Below are positions 33,640 through 43,146 of a stretch of DNA of 64,000 nucleotides, piece after piece (within the stretch, counting starts at the first letter, position 1; each line of letters begins with the position of its first letter). Below the pieces are notes generated by a model. The model searched no databases, was not told the DNA's origin, and was given only the letters and a program-made list of their open reading frames with translations. The stretch comes from CAYVOV01 sp964453525 (GTDB lineage Bacteria; Chloroflexota; Dehalococcoidia; Dehalococcoidales; UBA2162). The translations under genes were made by a program, and so were the position numbers. The stretch spans positions 1 to 64,000 of the forward strand of contig CAYVOV010000020.1 in assembly GCA_964453525.1 (NCBI GenBank), written 5' to 3'.

Positions 33640-35298
33640 CTACACCTTTACCATGAAGGGAAGAACCATCGGACGCCGTCTTGTCTGCTCATAATAGAAT
33701 TTGTTCAGCGTATCTCTTACCTTGGTATTTATAAAACCCCAGTCAGCCGGACGGGTACCGCCGTGGTCGAGCGCTTTTGCCACCAGGTCACGGCTCTCAT
33801 TTATCATATCTCTTGACTCCCTGGTATCGACGAAACCGCGTGAGACGATATCCGGGCGTCCCACCAGCTTGCCCGTCTGGCGGTTCACGGCAATAATTAC
33901 CATTACTATTCCGTCCTTTGAGAGCATTCTCCTGTCTCGAAGGACAACACTGCCGATGTCACCCACGCTCAAGCCATCGACATATACATTGCTTGAAGTA
34001 ACCTTACCCGCTATCTTTCCCGATTGAGGATTAAGTTCCAGGACATCACCGTCTTCAAGCACGAAAATGTTACTTTCCTGAATACCCACAGACTCAGCAA
34101 GTTTGGCATGTAAGCTCAGATGGCGGTACTCGCCGTGAATGGGTATAAAGAACTTCGGCTTGACCAGGTTCAGCAATAGTTTCAATTCCTCCTGGCTGGC
34201 ATGACCGTGAACGTGGACCGGCGCCACTTTATCATAAAGCACCCGGGCACCCTGCTTGAACAGGTTATCAACCGTCCGGTTAACTACCGCCTCATTCCCG
34301 GGAACAGGAGTTGCCGATATAACCACGGTATCGCCACGCATAATATTGAGCTGTTTGTTATCCCGGTTGGCCATTCTCACCAGGGCTGAGGTCGGTTCAC
34401 CCTGACTGCCGGTGGTGACGAAGACAACCTTATCACGCGGCATACCGTGCAATTCTTCCATCCGCGCCAGCACTCCGTCAGGCTCATGAAGATAGCCCAG
34501 TTCCAGTGCCATACGCACTGTATTGCTCATGCTGCGTCCGACAACAAAGACACGGCGCTGGTATTTTGCAGCGGCATCGATAACCTGTTGAATACGGGAG
34601 ATTAGCGATGAAAAAGTGGTGATAATTACCCTCCCCGGTGCCTCGGCCATTACATGGTTAAGATTTTCACCCACCACACTTTCTGAAGGAGTATAGCCGG
34701 GTAACTCAGCGTAAGTGGAGTCGGACAGCAGCAGCAAGACTCCCTGTCCTCCAAGCTGGGCGAGCCGGGAAAGAGCGGTAGGCTCACCGCTAACCGGTGT
34801 ATAATCCAGCTTGAAATCTCCACTGTGAATAACGGTGCCTATCGGCGTATGGATTATTAAACCGGCAGAATCAGGTATGCTATGACAGACCGGGAAAAAC
34901 TCGACGCTGAATTTCCCCAGAGTAATCTTGCTGCCATATTGCACCACCTTCAAAGTAGCCTTGGAGAATGCCTTGCGTTCTTTTAGCTTAACGGAGATAA
35001 GACCGCGGGTAAGTTTCGTAGCGTAAATAGGCACACTAAGCCGTGGAAGTAAGTACGGTAAAGCGCCGATATGGTCCTCATGACCGTGGGTTACCACAAT
35101 GCCTCTTACCTTTTCATGGTTCTCAAGCAGATAATTGATATCCGGAATTACCAGGTCAATACCCAGCATCTCTTCCCCGGGAAACATCAGGCCGGCATCA
35201 ATGACAATAATATCGTCCTCATACTCCATCACCATCATATTTTTGCCGATTTCACTCAGTCCACCCAGGGGAATTATTTTTAATCTCGGTTTTGCCAT
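33640..35298 (-). CDS. rnj: Ribonuclease J (metallo-beta-lactamase/beta-CASP)
   Basis: The 552-residue protein has the MBL zinc motif THGHEDHIGALPYLL (about residue 70), the beta-CASP core (VVGRSMSNTVRMALELGY), and the late IHGEYRHLSLHAKLA and PVHVHGHASQEEL segments. RNase J is a 5'-3' exonuclease and endonuclease for mRNA decay and rRNA maturation. Length is normal. It lies 79 nt upstream (in leftward order) of nothing immediate to its right and 27 nt before ftsK, so the two may be co-transcribed. Confidence 0.95.
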   Translation of the reverse strand: MAKPRLKIIPLGGLSEIGKNMMVMEYEDDIIVIDAGLMFPGEEMLGIDLVIPDINYLLENHEKVRGIVVTHGHEDHIGALPYLLPRLSVPIYATKLTRGLISVKLKERKAFSKATLKVVQYGSKITLGKFSVEFFPVCHSIPDSAGLIIHTPIGTVIHSGDFKLDYTPVSGEPTALSRLAQLGGQGVLLLLSDSTYAELPGYTPSESVVGENLNHVMAEAPGRVIITTFSSLISRIQQVIDAAAKYQRRVFVVGRSMSNTVRMALELGYLHEPDGVLARMEELHGMPRDKVVFVTTGSQGEPTSALVRMANRDNKQLNIMRGDTVVISATPVPGNEAVVNRTVDNLFKQGARVLYDKVAPVHVHGHASQEELKLLLNLVKPKFFIPIHGEYRHLSLHAKLAESVGIQESNIFVLEDGDVLELNPQSGKIAGKVTSSNVYVDGLSVGDIGSVVLRDRRMLSKDGIVMVIIAVNRQTGKLVGRPDIVSRGFVDTRESRDMINESRDLVAKALDHGGTRPADWGFINTKVRDTLNKFYYEQTRRRPMVLPFMVKV

Positions 35299-35377
35299 CT
35301 TATATTCTTTGTACCTCTCAACTCACCGCGCTTTATTAACTTTTTACGAAAGCGATGAAGCCGCAAATGCGACCATT

Positions 35378-35986
35378 TCAATCACCGAACAAATTCAACT
35401 GCTGCGGCTCCGGCTCCGTTTTTTCCTCAGCAATATCCTTGGCTTCAGCAAGCAGCGACGGTATTTTTTTCATATCCACTTCAATGGTATCACGCAGGCT
35501 CTGTTGATGAAGCGCCGCTGCCGGATGATACATTGCATAATAAACAATACCATCGCGCTTTATAGCAGTGCCGTGAATCTTGCCGATACTTTTTCCGGGG
35601 AAAAACAACGCCATGGAATAACGGCCAAGGGTAACAATCATTTTCGGGGAAATAAGCTCAATCTGACGCCGCAGCCAGTGATTACAATTACGAATCTCAT
35701 CCGGCAGAGGGTCACGATTACCCGTGGGACGGCACTTAATTACATTGGCAATATAGACCTGCTGGCGGTTTAAACTAATCGAGGCTAACAGTTGGTCGAG
35801 AAACTGCCCCGCCGGACCGACAAAAGGGCGTCCCTGCTTGTCTTCATGCCACCCCGGCGCCTCTCCGATAAAAAGCAGGTCAGCATCCTCCGCTCCTTCA
35901 CCCGGCACCACGCTGTTACGAAATTTGGCTATTTCACACTGCTGGCAGAGTGCTATTTCTTTATTAAGCTCAGTCAGTGCTGACAT
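35378..35986 (-). CDS. Type-4 uracil-DNA glycosylase (iron-sulfur)
   Basis: Four cysteines for a [4Fe-4S] cluster are seen: C14-x2-C17 near the N-terminus, then the Cys of IKCRPTGNRDP, and a later one in IRNCNHWL. The uracil-binding motif GEAPGWHEDKQGRPFVG and the conserved YHPAA-type segment near the C-terminus are present. This family removes uracil from DNA. The N-terminal 14 residues are typical. It is a single gene with its own promoter at 36027-36055, divergent from glyA. Confidence 0.93.
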   Translation of the reverse strand: MSALTELNKEIALCQQCEIAKFRNSVVPGEGAEDADLLFIGEAPGWHEDKQGRPFVGPAGQFLDQLLASISLNRQQVYIANVIKCRPTGNRDPLPDEIRNCNHWLRRQIELISPKMIVTLGRYSMALFFPGKSIGKIHGTAIKRDGIVYYAMYHPAAALHQQSLRDTIEVDMKKIPSLLAEAKDIAEEKTEPEPQQLNLFGD

Positions 35987-36026
35987 TTCTCATTTAACCC
36001 GGAAGGGTATTTCCAGCCTTTTGCTA

Positions 36027-36055
36027 ATGATAGCACGCCCGATATGTCAAGTCAA
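36027..36055 (-). promoter_or_regulatory. Putative promoter of the uracil-DNA glycosylase gene
   Basis: On the minus strand, TTGACT (36050-36055) and TATCAT (36027-36032) are separated by 17 nt. It is about 40 nt from the start codon at 35986, a fit for a short leader. Confidence 0.6.
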
Positions 36056-36195
36056 TTAAAAAAGCTTCTTTAAGTTCCATATTCTGGCTATCATTTGGTG
36101 TCAGCTTTTTCATTCTTCGGATAATCCGACCCCTGGCTTTCCTCCTTTTCTCTGAAGCCCGAAAATGTAAATGTTACGAGAATTTCCTGTAATTA

Positions 36196-36225
36196 TTGAC
36201 AGTTAAAGCTGGCAAAATGTAGACT
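36196..36225 (+). promoter_or_regulatory. Putative promoter of glyA
   Basis: TTGACA (36196-36201) and TAGACT (36220-36225) are separated by 18 nt. The predicted start near 36232 leaves a very short leader in front of AAGGAGG and the ATG at 36242, which is tight but workable. Confidence 0.5.
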
Positions 36226-36241
36226 TCAAAAAGGAGGCGAA

Positions 36242-37486
36242 ATGAGTTCTTTAAATAAGATCGATCCGGAAATTGCCAGTATCGTTGAAAAAGAAAGAAA
36301 AAGACACCAGGAAACAATAGACCTGATTGCGTCCGAAAACTATCCCAGTCAGGCTGTGTTCGAGGCTCAGGATTCTTTTTTCACAAGCAAGTACGCCGAA
36401 GGTTATCCGCACAAGCGGAATTATGGTGGCTGTGTAAATGCCGATGAAATAGAACAGCTTGCCATCAAACGCGTTAAAGAACTGTATCGCGCTGAGCACG
36501 CCAATGTCCAGCCGCACAGCGGGGCTCAGGCCAATATGGCAGCATACTATGCTCTGCTCGATTATGGCGATACAGTTATGGGAATGAAACTTGTCGACGG
36601 AGGTCACCTCACCCATGGAGAAAAGTTCAATTTCTCCGGCAAGTCATATAATTTCATCCGTTACGGAGTTAATCCGGAATCGGAAAGGATTGACTATAAA
36701 GAACTGGAAAAACTTGCCCTAGAGTATAAACCAAAACTTATCGTTACCGGTGCCAGCGCTTATCCGAGGATAATAGATTTTGAGCGTTTCCGCAGCATTG
36801 CCGACCTTGCGGGAGCAAAACTGATGGTTGATATCGCTCACACCGCAGGTATGATAGCTGCCGGACTTCACCCATCACCTGTTCCGTATGCCGATGTGGT
36901 AACTGGTACTACTCACAAGACACTGCGCGGTCCCCGCGGCGGATTCATCCTCTGCCGTGAAGAGCTAGCTTTGGCCGTTGATACGGCGGTTTTCCCCAGA
37001 ACGCAGGGCGGACCGTTGATGCACATTATCGCTGCCAAGGCAGTCGCCTTCCATGAAGCAATGCAGCCGGCATTTGTAGAATACCAGCGCGCCACACTTG
37101 ATAATGCACTTACACTCGCCAGCGAATTGACAAGACTGGGATTACGTCTTGTATCAGGAGGTACGGACACTCATCTTGTTTTGATAAGCCTTGCCGGGAT
37201 GGAAACCACCGGCAAGAAAGTCGAAGAAGCCCTGGAACGAGCCGGTATTGTGGCAAACCGCGACCCCATTCCCTTTGACCCGCTTCCGGGATTAGTTGCC
37301 AGCGGTATCCGACTAGGTACGCCGGCGGTCACCACCCGTGGTTTCGGCAAAGAGGAAATGAAGCAAATTGCTTCATTAGTCGCCATGATAATCAACAACG
37401 TCGGCGACACCTCCATCGAGAGCCAGGTGAAGAAGGAAGTTAGCCAGATATGTTCCCGCTTTCCCATTCGCCGCGGCGACAGCTAA
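36242..37486 (+). CDS. glyA: Serine hydroxymethyltransferase
   Basis: GlyA interconverts serine and glycine with transfer of a one-carbon unit to THF, so it links to the folate pool used by the Wood-Ljungdahl genes. The 414-residue protein has the PLP lysine in VTGTTHKTLRGPRGG (K about 223), HTAGMIAAG upstream of it, and the N-terminal ASENYPS and YGGC segments. A strong AAGGAGG site precedes the ATG. It is followed at 30 nt by a nucleoside-kinase-like gene. Confidence 0.97.
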   Translation: MSSLNKIDPEIASIVEKERKRHQETIDLIASENYPSQAVFEAQDSFFTSKYAEGYPHKRNYGGCVNADEIEQLAIKRVKELYRAEHANVQPHSGAQANMAAYYALLDYGDTVMGMKLVDGGHLTHGEKFNFSGKSYNFIRYGVNPESERIDYKELEKLALEYKPKLIVTGASAYPRIIDFERFRSIADLAGAKLMVDIAHTAGMIAAGLHPSPVPYADVVTGTTHKTLRGPRGGFILCREELALAVDTAVFPRTQGGPLMHIIAAKAVAFHEAMQPAFVEYQRATLDNALTLASELTRLGLRLVSGGTDTHLVLISLAGMETTGKKVEEALERAGIVANRDPIPFDPLPGLVASGIRLGTPAVTTRGFGKEEMKQIASLVAMIINNVGDTSIESQVKKEVSQICSRFPIRRGDS

Positions 37487-37516
37487 AAAATCACTGTACT
37501 GATAAGTGTTAGACTG

Positions 37517-38203
37517 ATGATTGGTCCAGATGAGGGAGAAAAGTTACTTGACTCTGACCGAAGATTATCTTTATTCGAACAGATTCTAAAAGAGATTGAA
37601 GCACGGAGACAGGAAGACAGAGCCTTTGTTATCGGAATAAACGGTATCGATTGTTCGGGTAAATCGATATTCGCTGAATCGTTTGTAAAGTTCCTGATTG
37701 CCAGAGGATTTACGACTCAAACTATCAACCTTGACGATTTTCACAATCCCAGGGCTTACAGATATTCCGGAAAGGACCAGGCAGAGAATTACTATAACAA
37801 GAGCTTTAACGTAACCGGTATAATCAATAATTTATTTGTTCCAATTCATAATAAAGACACATTCTCAACCAGACTGACACTGCTCAACCTGCTTACCGAC
37901 GGATACGAAATAGAGAAAGAGTTCAGTTTTGATAGTGACACGCTAGTAATCTTTGAAGGTGTCTTTTTATTCAGAAGAGAGCTATCCCCTTACATCGATT
38001 ACAAAGTTTTTCTCGAGATTCCCTTCCAGGAAAGTAAACGGCGAGCCAGAATTAGAGACAACAAAGCAAGCCTCAGGAAATACGATGAGAAATATCTGCC
38101 GGCTCAGAGGAAATACCTGGAGGAATATCCACCTGATGAAACGGCGGATATGATAATTGATAACTCAGACTGGGAATGCCCCGGAATAAAGTTACTCCGT
38201 TGA
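37517..38203 (+). CDS. Uridine-kinase-like P-loop nucleoside kinase
   Basis: The 228-residue protein has a Walker A motif GINGIDCSGKSIF (residues about 39-51), a downstream NLDDFHNPRAYR segment typical of uridine/cytidine kinase-type enzymes, and VIFEGVFLFRREL. It probably phosphorylates a nucleoside or a similar small molecule; the phosphate acceptor is unknown. It has the same direction as glyA and prs. Confidence 0.75.
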   Translation: MIGPDEGEKLLDSDRRLSLFEQILKEIEARRQEDRAFVIGINGIDCSGKSIFAESFVKFLIARGFTTQTINLDDFHNPRAYRYSGKDQAENYYNKSFNVTGIINNLFVPIHNKDTFSTRLTLLNLLTDGYEIEKEFSFDSDTLVIFEGVFLFRRELSPYIDYKVFLEIPFQESKRRARIRDNKASLRKYDEKYLPAQRKYLEEYPPDETADMIIDNSDWECPGIKLLR

Positions 38204-38367
38204 AAAAAGCAGCTAGCTCCCTGATATACAGATGACACCTGATAATGAAACAGAGAGTTTTTTCATACAATGGTGTGAAAATCGCAGTAAAGTCCACCCA
38301 TCCATTACTCAAAAGGCAACAATGCAAGATCTAGAAGTATAAAAAGGGGTGAGGTTTGGCGCCGACA

Positions 38368-38376
38368 GTGATATAA
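38368..38376 (+). promoter_or_regulatory. Extended -10 promoter element of prs
   Basis: TGA-TATAAT (38368-38376) is an extended -10 motif without a good -35. A CCTG/CAGG small stem and AGGAAAGGAG site follow before the GTG start at 38416. Confidence 0.45.
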
Positions 38377-38415
38377 TGAGTCTGAAAACCTGTAAAAACC
38401 AGGAAAGGAGTTAAT

Positions 38416-39357
38416 GTGGACGAGCTGAAAGTATTCACCGGCAATGCCCATCCTGAAATGGCAAAAGCAGTTACTGAGTATCTGGAAATACCACTGGGTA
38501 ACTGTGAGGTTATTGAGTTCAGTAACGAGAATATCTTTGTCCGTATACTTGAAAATGTCCGCGAAAGGGATGTCTTTGTTATTCAACCAATCTGTTCCCC
38601 GGTAAACAAAAACCTCGTTGAGCTCCTTATTATGCTTGACGCTTTGAAAAGAGCATCCGCCGGACGTATCACGGCTGTTATTCCTCAATACAGTTATGGT
38701 CGCAGTGACAGAAAGGACCAGCCCAGAGTCCCGATAACCGCCAGACTAATCGCCGACCTGCTTACTGTTGCCGGTGCCAACAGGATGTTGACCGTTGACC
38801 TGCATTCAGCTCAGATACAGGGTTTCTTTAATATACCGGTTGATGAACTTACCGCTCTCTACATTCTCAGTGATTATTTCAAAAAGAGAGAAATAAAAAA
38901 CTTGGTGGTGGTTGCCGCAGATTTTGGCATTTCCCGGCGAGCCAGAGATGTAGCCGCCAGACTTAACGCCTCACTGGCTATTATCGAACAGAGACGTATT
39001 GGCAATGTCGATAAGAAAGAGGCACTGAATGTTGTCGGTGACGTAAAGGACAAGCCAGCCCTTATTTTTGATGACGAAATAACAACCGCCGGGACTCTTG
39101 TCAATGTTGTTTCCGTTATTCTGGAGCGCGGGGCGAAGGAAGTATACGCCTGCGCCACCCACCCGGTATTTTCCGGACCGGCTATCCAGAGAATAGCCGA
39201 GAGTCCGGTAAAGGAAGTTGTGGTTACCAATACTGTTCCCGTCAACGACAGTAAAAAACTCGATAAAATCACCGTGCTGCCCATCGCCCCCCTGCTTGGA
39301 GAGGCAATTAAACGCATTCACACCGGACAGTCTATTGGAGCGCTGTTCGAACAGTAA
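38416..39357 (+). CDS. prs: Ribose-phosphate pyrophosphokinase
   Basis: Prs makes PRPP from ribose-5-phosphate and ATP. The 313-residue protein starts with GTG preceded by AGGAAAGGAG. It has FTGNAHPEMA, the QPICSPVNKN loop, GRSDRKDQPRVPITARL, DLHSAQIQGFF and the PRPP-binding loop DDEITTAGTLVNVV. Length is normal. It is followed by secA after 15 nt, on the same strand, probably as one transcript from the extended -10 at 38371. Confidence 0.96.
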   Translation: MDELKVFTGNAHPEMAKAVTEYLEIPLGNCEVIEFSNENIFVRILENVRERDVFVIQPICSPVNKNLVELLIMLDALKRASAGRITAVIPQYSYGRSDRKDQPRVPITARLIADLLTVAGANRMLTVDLHSAQIQGFFNIPVDELTALYILSDYFKKREIKNLVVVAADFGISRRARDVAARLNASLAIIEQRRIGNVDKKEALNVVGDVKDKPALIFDDEITTAGTLVNVVSVILERGAKEVYACATHPVFSGPAIQRIAESPVKEVVVTNTVPVNDSKKLDKITVLPIAPLLGEAIKRIHTGQSIGALFEQ

Positions 39358-39372
39358 GAAAGAGGACATATT

Positions 39373-42123
39373 ATGCTCAAGTGGTTAGGTGGACTTCTGG
39401 ATTCAAATGAAAAGGAGCTGAAGCGTCTTCAACCTCTGGTAGACAGAATAAACTCACTGGAACCGGAGTTTGAAAAACTCAGTGATACGGAGCTTCAGGC
39501 AAAAACTTCAGAATTTAAAGCCCGCCTTGAAAACGGAGAAATCCTCGATGACCTGCTGCCCGAAGCTTTTGCCGCTGTCCGGGAAGCCTCCAAACGAACG
39601 ATAGGACTCCGCCACTTTGACGTCCAGTTAATCGGAGGTATAGTCCTCCACCAGGGGAAAATCGCCGAGATGAAGACCGGCGAAGGTAAAACGCTGGTTG
39701 CCACCCTTCCGCTCTATCTCAACTCACTGACCGGCAAGGGCGCCCACCTGATTACGGTCAACGACTACCTTGCCAGGCGCGACCCGTACTGGATGGGGCC
39801 AGTATATTATGCTCTCGGTGTCAGCGTGGCAAGCATATACCCGCAGCAAAGCCCGGAGGAACACACTCCTGCACGTCTTTATGACCCTGATTATGACTCA
39901 GGTAAAGAGAACGACCACTGGCGCCACTTCCGCCCCATCTCCAGAAATGAAGCTTACCGGACCGATATTACCTATGGCACCAGTAGTGACTTCGGCTTTG
40001 ATTACCTCAGGGACAACATGGTCACTGACCTGTCACGCTGTGTACAGCGTCCCCTGAGTTATGGAATTGTCGATGAAGTAGACAACCTGCTCATCGATGA
40101 AGCCCGCACTCCTCTTATCATCAGCGGCCCGGCGGAGGAAGCAGGGCAGCTTTATACTGCTATAAACTCAGTGGTAAGCAATATGAAAATGAATGTGATG
40201 CCTCACGAACCTGTTACACCCAATGAGAAGGAGGAAGAGGCAGAGCTTGAGGCGGATTACGACTACTTCGCCTATGAAAAGAGCCGTAGTGTCAAAGATA
40301 CACCGCGTGGACAGGAGAAGCTGGCAAGGGCATTCAATATGCGGGCAGATGACCTCTTCGGCGGCTGGGGTGGTGAGGTGAATGAAAACTTAACTACGGA
40401 AGATATAAAGTGGCGTAATGATATCGTATCCATCTTCCGCAAGTCTATGACCGCCTATGCCTGGTACCAGCGGGACCGCAACTATGTGGTAAAAGACGGC
40501 GAGGTTATCATAGTTGATGAGTTTACCGGCAGGTTAATGTATGGGCGGCGCTACTCGGAGGGGCTGCACCAGGCAATTGAAGCCAAAGAAAGGGTGAAAA
40601 TTAAGAGAGAAAGCATGACCTATGCTTCTATTACCATCCAGAACTATTTCCGCATGTATGAAAAACTGGCTGGAATGACCGGCACCGCCCTGACCGAGGC
40701 AGAAGAACTCTATAAGATATACAAGCTTGAGGTGGTGGTAATCCCCACCAACAAACCGATGATTCGCCAGGACTTCTCCGACCGCATTTTCAAGGATGAG
40801 CCGGCAAAATTCAAGGCGGTGGTAAGAGAGGTCGAAGAACTGCACAGAAAACAGCAGCCGGTTCTTATCGGCACGGTATCTATTGAGAAATCGGAAATGC
40901 TCAGTGACACGTTGAAGAGGAAAGGCATCAAGCACCAGGTACTCAACGCCAAGCTCCACGAAAAGGAAGCGGCAATTATTGCCCAGGCTGGAGAGCCCGG
41001 GGCGGTAACGGTCGCCACAAATATGGCCGGACGTGGTGTCGATATTATGCTGGGCGGAAACCCTACCGGAAGAAACGAGGATGAGTGGAATAAAGAACAC
41101 GAAAAGGTAATCGAACACGGCGGACTGTTCATCATTGGCACCGAACGCCATGAAGCAAGGCGAATTGACAACCAGCTCCGGGGTAGAGCCGGGCGGCAGG
41201 GAGACCCCGGCGCATCGCGTTTTTACGTTTCGCTTGAAGATGACGTAATGAAACGGTTCGGCGGTGACCGTATCAAAGGCTTCATGGAATGGGCCGGGAT
41301 GGACGAGAATACCCCCATTGAAAACAAGCTCATAAATCGTTCTATCGAAAGCGCCCAAATCAGAGTTGAAGGCTACCACTTCGATATCCGCAAAAATCTG
41401 GTTGAGTATGATGACGTGGTAAACCAGCAACGGGAGCTATTTTATGGCGAGAGAAGAAAAATCCTCAGCGGCGCCGACCTGAAAGCAAATATCATTTCGA
41501 TGGTCGAAGACGAGCTCCGGGGTATAATAGCCGCTCGAATCGGGGATGAACGCGATAACGGCCGGAATGTTGAAGGACTGAAAGCCGACCTTTCGTTAAT
41601 ATTACCAGTCTCGGAAGAACTTAACGACGGCGCCCTATCTTCACTGACCCCCGAGCAGATTGAAGAAAAGCTATTTCAGCATGTGAAAACCCTTTATGAG
41701 CAGCGTGAGCAGGAAATGGGTCCGGAGGTAATGAGAGAACTGGAACGCCGGTTACTGTTGCATACCATGGACAGTCTCTGGATAGAACACCTGACTGAGA
41801 TGGAAAGCCAGAGGCTTCAGGCTGGATGGGCAAGTCTTCAGCAAATAAAAGCAGTGGATGCTTACAAGAGACTGGGTGGTGAGCAGTGGGATATATTAAA
41901 GGAAAATATCCAGCACAGGATTGCTCACTATATATTCCGCATCAGTCTGGTAAAAAGAGAAGCCCCGAAGAAGCTAGAAACGCCGATGGTCAAAGCCGCT
42001 ACAGTCGGTGCTGCCACCGGCGGTAAGCAACCGAGGCAGAGAGTTGCCGGTAAGAAGATAGGCCGCAACGACCCCTGCCCCTGCGGCAGTGGTAAAAAAT
42101 ATAAGTACTGTCATGGGAGATGA
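39373..42123 (+). CDS. secA: Preprotein translocase ATPase SecA
   Basis: The 916-residue motor of the Sec pathway has Walker A TGEGKT (MKTGEGKTLVATL), DEVDNLLIDEARTPLIISGP, the GRAGRQGDPG motif, and a C-terminal zinc finger NDPCPCGSGKKYKYCHG. Compared with other SecA proteins it carries inserts after SIYPQQSPEE and around TPRGQEKLARAFNM, often seen in Chloroflexota. Its stop codon overlaps the next gene start (ATGA at 42120). Confidence 0.97.
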   Translation: MLKWLGGLLDSNEKELKRLQPLVDRINSLEPEFEKLSDTELQAKTSEFKARLENGEILDDLLPEAFAAVREASKRTIGLRHFDVQLIGGIVLHQGKIAEMKTGEGKTLVATLPLYLNSLTGKGAHLITVNDYLARRDPYWMGPVYYALGVSVASIYPQQSPEEHTPARLYDPDYDSGKENDHWRHFRPISRNEAYRTDITYGTSSDFGFDYLRDNMVTDLSRCVQRPLSYGIVDEVDNLLIDEARTPLIISGPAEEAGQLYTAINSVVSNMKMNVMPHEPVTPNEKEEEAELEADYDYFAYEKSRSVKDTPRGQEKLARAFNMRADDLFGGWGGEVNENLTTEDIKWRNDIVSIFRKSMTAYAWYQRDRNYVVKDGEVIIVDEFTGRLMYGRRYSEGLHQAIEAKERVKIKRESMTYASITIQNYFRMYEKLAGMTGTALTEAEELYKIYKLEVVVIPTNKPMIRQDFSDRIFKDEPAKFKAVVREVEELHRKQQPVLIGTVSIEKSEMLSDTLKRKGIKHQVLNAKLHEKEAAIIAQAGEPGAVTVATNMAGRGVDIMLGGNPTGRNEDEWNKEHEKVIEHGGLFIIGTERHEARRIDNQLRGRAGRQGDPGASRFYVSLEDDVMKRFGGDRIKGFMEWAGMDENTPIENKLINRSIESAQIRVEGYHFDIRKNLVEYDDVVNQQRELFYGERRKILSGADLKANIISMVEDELRGIIAARIGDERDNGRNVEGLKADLSLILPVSEELNDGALSSLTPEQIEEKLFQHVKTLYEQREQEMGPEVMRELERRLLLHTMDSLWIEHLTEMESQRLQAGWASLQQIKAVDAYKRLGGEQWDILKENIQHRIAHYIFRISLVKREAPKKLETPMVKAATVGAATGGKQPRQRVAGKKIGRNDPCPCGSGKKYKYCHGR

Positions 42124-42407
42124 AAAACTCTGAAATTATCGAAGTCCTTAGAGATATTGCCTACCTGCTGAAGTGTAAGAAAGAAAACCACTTCAAGGTC
42201 AGGGCTTATGAGAGAGTAGCTGCGGCCATTCAGCAGTTGCCCGTTGGCGTGGAGCAGCTTGTCAGGGAAGGCAGGCTGAAAGAGATACCGGGGGTGGGAG
42301 AAGCGATTAATAAGAAAATTACCGAGCTTGTAACCACCGGACGTCTTGAATACTATGAAAGGCTCAAGGCCGAAACGGCCGGGGTATCAAATGAACAACC
42401 GGGATAG
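42120..42407 (+). CDS. Stand-alone PolX-type N-terminal helix-hairpin-helix protein
   Basis: The 95-residue product matches the N-terminal 8-kDa domain of family X DNA polymerases, with FKVRAYERVAAAIQQLP and the helix-hairpin-helix IPGVGEAINKKITELVTTGRLEYYERL. No polymerase or PHP domain follows, so it is a detached domain that probably binds DNA. The ATG overlaps the secA stop by 4 nt (ATGA), so translation is coupled. It may be a remnant of a broken polX or a real short protein. Confidence 0.75.
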   Translation: MKNSEIIEVLRDIAYLLKCKKENHFKVRAYERVAAAIQQLPVGVEQLVREGRLKEIPGVGEAINKKITELVTTGRLEYYERLKAETAGVSNEQPG

Positions 42408-43146
42408 CAGTCCGCAAGAGCTTCATCCCGTCAGAACCGGAGATGATGAGGCGATAAGACACCTCAAACAGTCAATTACCGACGGTAAGCACTGGTACCT
42501 CTCTCTGCTTGAAGCTATCGGACTCTGGGAAACCCCTAAAGAGAGCATTGATGGCCGCACCTATCATTACCTCATTGCCAATGAAGCCTTCGACTGGCTA
42601 TTACTGGCCGAGCGTTTATGCGAAGAAGTGACCGAATTCCTGCCTGACTCTGAGAAATACTCACTCCTTTTCCACAGTGAGCCGCCACTCAAGCTGACGG
42701 TAAAGGAATTTAAAAAATTAATCGGTGATGCCAAGTACCACCAGTACCTCAATTACTTCTACGGAATCACCGCCGAAGAAGCTCTTATTATGGCGGTAGA
42801 AGAGGAGGTACGTAAAGAGAGAAGAGTTGCAGGGTATCTGAAGGAAACAGATACCGCCAATGAGTCCTACCGGCGGATATACGGCTCCACCAAAGCGATT
42901 CTGCTCAGGCAGTTCAGGAAGAAACACGGCTACTCTAACCTCAAGTCAATCAACCTGGCAGAGCTAAAGGAATTCACCTACTGGCTTTTCAAGCACCGGC
43001 TTAAGCGGTGCGATAACGCCAGAGTTGCCAGCGATACAAAGAAAGCGCTGGACTGGCTGGATAATAAGGGCTATTTCAGGCGTCTGAATAAACAGGATTT
43101 CGAACCGGAATCCGTTGATATACCACCTTCGGCGACAGCGTTCTAA
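42391..43146 (+). CDS. Uncharacterised 251-residue protein downstream of secA
   Basis: I do not recognise the family. The protein is helical and polar, with segments EAIGLWETPKESIDGRTYHYLIANEAFDW and KLIGDAKYHQYLNYFYGITAEEAL, and a basic region near residue 195. The ATG at 42391 is 17 nt inside the previous ORF, so it is probably coupled to it. A further ATG at 42346 gives 15 more residues but lies deeper in the previous gene. It ends with TAA directly against the stop of the convergent stress-protein gene, without a gap. Confidence 0.7.
   Translation: MNNRDSSPQELHPVRTGDDEAIRHLKQSITDGKHWYLSLLEAIGLWETPKESIDGRTYHYLIANEAFDWLLLAERLCEEVTEFLPDSEKYSLLFHSEPPLKLTVKEFKKLIGDAKYHQYLNYFYGITAEEALIMAVEEEVRKERRVAGYLKETDTANESYRRIYGSTKAILLRQFRKKHGYSNLKSINLAELKEFTYWLFKHRLKRCDNARVASDTKKALDWLDNKGYFRRLNKQDFEPESVDIPPSATAF

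Noticed and set aside
40534..41430. Long antisense ORF (298 codons) over secA
   Set aside because: It is the antisense shadow of secA. secA motifs on the plus strand are complete, so two proteins on this stretch are not credible.
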